Shown: positions 62,846 to 64,000 of the stretch, piece by piece
Layout of the letters: the number at the start of each line of letters is the position of its first letter
Numbering within the stretch: the first letter of the stretch is position 1
Assembly: GCF_001428335.1 (NCBI RefSeq)
Contig: NZ_LMSG01000012.1
Coordinates: 583,346-647,345 of the forward strand
Source: Arthrobacter sp. Soil762
GTDB lineage: Bacteria; Actinomycetota; Actinomycetes; Actinomycetales; Micrococcaceae
Direction of reading: 5' to 3'
Length of the DNA stretch: 64,000 nt
Notes under the pieces: generated by a model
What the model saw: only the letters and a program-made list of their open reading frames with translations
What the model was told of the DNA's origin: nothing
The model's database searches: none
Translations under genes and position numbers: made by a program

Positions 62846-63662
62846 GTGCTGCTCCTCGAATCAATACTGGCTGGTGAGCCGTTGTGGAAGACGCGGCCGC
62901 TTCGTTGGGGACCGCATCGAGGTTGTTGAAGCTGTAAAGATGGATCCCTGCGATGCCGGGCTGGCTTTCGAGCCCGGCCACCAGGGTGTGGGGTGAGTAG
63001 CGGTCGCCGCTGAGCAGCTTCCGCGCCAAAGTTCCTTTGCTGCTGAGAAACTTCAGGGAACTTCCGACGCCGATCTGCGTGGCGAGTGCCACCAGTTTCG
63101 TCCGCGGGACGGACCCCGCCACGCCCGCCCAGACGGGCAGGTTCACGCCTTCGCGGCGCAGGAGCGCCGCGAAGTCGAGGATTTTGGGGGCGTCGAAGCA
63201 CATCTGGGTGACCACGTGCGTGGCCAGGTGCTGCTTGTCCTGCAGGGCATCCAGCAGGTCCAGGGCGGACACCGTCGGGTGGCCTTCCGGGTAACCCGCG
63301 ACGCCGGCGCGCATCCGGCCGCCGGTGTACTGGGCGATGTCCTCGAGCAGCGGGAGGGCTGACTCGTACGGTCCGGCGGGCTGCTTCCGGTCGCCGCCGA
63401 TCACAAACACCTCGCCGATGCCGGCAGCATCGCACTCACGCATGATCCGGGTCAGCTCGGCCCGGTCATGGATGCTGCGCGCGGCCAGGTGCGGGATGAC
63501 GGTGTAGCCGAGAGTGCTCAACTCCACCGAGGTGCGCATGGTCCGTTCGATGCCGTGGTGCGGCAGGCACGTCATGGTCAGCGTGGTGGTCAGCGGAACC
63601 AGCGCCTGGACCTGGTCAACAATCCCGGTTGAGGGGATGATTTCGATTCTTGTAGGGAACAT
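62835..63662 (-). CDS. Methylenetetrahydrofolate reductase
   Basis: A 275-aa MetF-like flavoprotein that interconverts methylene- and methyl-THF. The barrel shows LTMTCLPHHGIERTM, GYTVIPHLAARSIHDRAELT, EVFVIGGDRKQPAGPYESAL, AGYPEGHPTVS, and THVVTQMCFDAPKILDF. The form with PHL, GGD and QMCF fits the small actinobacterial MetF-like type. It is followed by the CycA-like permease and purU in one operon, which suggests a role in glycine/serine-derived one-carbon flow. Confidence 0.85.
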   Translation of the reverse strand: MFPTRIEIIPSTGIVDQVQALVPLTTTLTMTCLPHHGIERTMRTSVELSTLGYTVIPHLAARSIHDRAELTRIMRECDAAGIGEVFVIGGDRKQPAGPYESALPLLEDIAQYTGGRMRAGVAGYPEGHPTVSALDLLDALQDKQHLATHVVTQMCFDAPKILDFAALLRREGVNLPVWAGVAGSVPRTKLVALATQIGVGSSLKFLSSKGTLARKLLSGDRYSPHTLVAGLESQPGIAGIHLYSFNNLDAVPNEAAASSTTAHQPVLIRGAAREY

Positions 63663-63703
63663 CTTCGGTCCTTTCCTGATCTCGGCTCTGAATACGGTGG
63701 CGG

Positions 63704-64000
63704 TCAGCTGGCGTGGGCGGCCAGCAGTGAGCTGGCTTCCTGGCGGGTGCTGCCGGAGGACTCGATGTGGGCGAGCTGGGCGGGGATTTCCCAGCCCTTC
63801 TTGCGCATCGCGGTGGCCCAGAGCAGTGAGCTGGCTTCCTGGCGGGTGCTGCCGGAGGACTCGATGTGGGCGAGCTGGGCGGGGATTTCCCAGCCCTTCT
63901 TGCGCATCGCGGTGGCCCAGAGCCGGCCGGCCCGGTAGGAGGAACGGACCAGAGGCCCGCTCATCACACCGAGGAAGCCGATCTCCTTGGCCTCGTCCTG
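63704..64000 (-). CDS. lipA: Lipoyl synthase C-terminal part, 5' end outside window, with a duplicated tail
   Basis: The frame is open from the right edge and reads [20 protein letters not shown] and [17 protein letters not shown], the known C-terminal end of LipA, the radical-SAM enzyme that inserts sulphur into octanoyl-protein. The last part, 33 residues beginning [20 protein letters not shown], occurs twice in exact tandem before SLLAAHAS and the stop at 63704. The catalytic CxxxCxxC region is beyond the window. Confidence 0.85.
   Translation of the reverse strand, partial: QDEAKEIGFLGVMSGPLVRSSYRAGRLWATAMRKKGWEIPAQLAHIESSGSTRQEASSLLWATAMRKKGWEIPAQLAHIESSGSTRQEASSLLAAHAS
63723..63920. 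repeat. Exact 99-bp tandem duplication in the lipA 3' end
   Basis: Copies 63723-63821 and 63822-63920 appear identical base for base and keep the frame (33 codons each). The duplicated piece covers the C-terminal helix of lipoyl synthase. Confidence 0.92.

Noticed and set aside
1..64000. CRISPR array or replication origin
   Set aside because: No set of regularly spaced direct repeats with unique spacers, and no DnaA-box cluster or dnaA/parAB genes were seen. The short repeats found are dispersed.

Overview
The window looks like chromosome of a high-GC Gram-positive actinobacterium, most likely an Arthrobacter or Pseudarthrobacter relative (Micrococcaceae). The grounds are codon use, many GTG/TTG starts, DtxR-type iron boxes, an LAXTG-type cell-wall sorting signal, a bkd operon with a divergent Lrp/AsnC regulator, a phenylacetate (paa) operon, and a dispersed repeat of the form TTTCGACAGGCTCAACCACC. 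Genus assignment is inference; no rRNA or tRNA gene was seen.

Layout. 0-4 kb: branched-chain 2-oxoacid dehydrogenase genes (E2 cut by the left edge, E1 beta, E1 alpha) and a divergent Lrp/AsnC regulator. 4-6.2 kb: an SGNH hydrolase downstream of an acyltransferase-3. 6.4-14 kb: a decayed stretch with broken secreted-protein genes, an E2 C-terminal remnant, an intact acyltransferase-3/SGNH fusion, a ruined IS30-family element and a scrap of an Lrp/AsnC gene. 14-38 kb: a large extracellular polysaccharide locus. It holds glycosyltransferases of several families, galE, a Wzz/BY-kinase, an operon encoding a WecG/TagA-type transferase, a Wzy-like polymerase, an ABC flippase and three further transferases, and a divergent operon with gmd, fcl, a WbaP-like initiating transferase, ugd, a DUF4012 protein and a sortase-type surface protein. 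A VanZ-like protein and galU follow.

39.9-44.7 kb: the paaABCDE-paaG operon with a candidate TetR/PaaR operator. 45-53.6 kb: two paralogous AbiEi/nuclease-like genes, each ending inside a long palindromic repeat, with intact and broken copies of an AraC gene and a VOC gene. Between them is an apparently iron-regulated divergent pair. One arm is an 842-residue adenylation-carrier-acyltransferase fusion; the other is a P19/Tp34-type iron-binding lipoprotein followed by a membrane protein. 53.7-57.4 kb: PEP synthase, its regulatory kinase and a small protein. 57.4-60.3 kb: an AAA ATPase and two GAF-ANTAR regulators. 60.4-64 kb: a one-carbon/glycine block with purU, a CycA-like permease, a methylenetetrahydrofolate reductase and lipA, whose C-terminal end carries an exact 99-bp tandem duplication.

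How the parts work together. GalE, GalU, Ugd, Gmd and Fcl can supply UDP-galactose, UDP-glucose, UDP-glucuronate and GDP-fucose. The WbaP-like enzyme would load the lipid carrier, the transferases (including fucosyltransferase-like GT11 enzymes) extend the repeat unit, the ABC protein could flip it, the Wzy-like protein polymerise it, and the Wzz/BY-kinase set chain length. The most novel-looking unit is the iron-box-flanked adenylation-carrier-acyltransferase gene. In one polypeptide it carries the activation, carrier and membrane-transfer functions that Dlt-like systems split over separate proteins.
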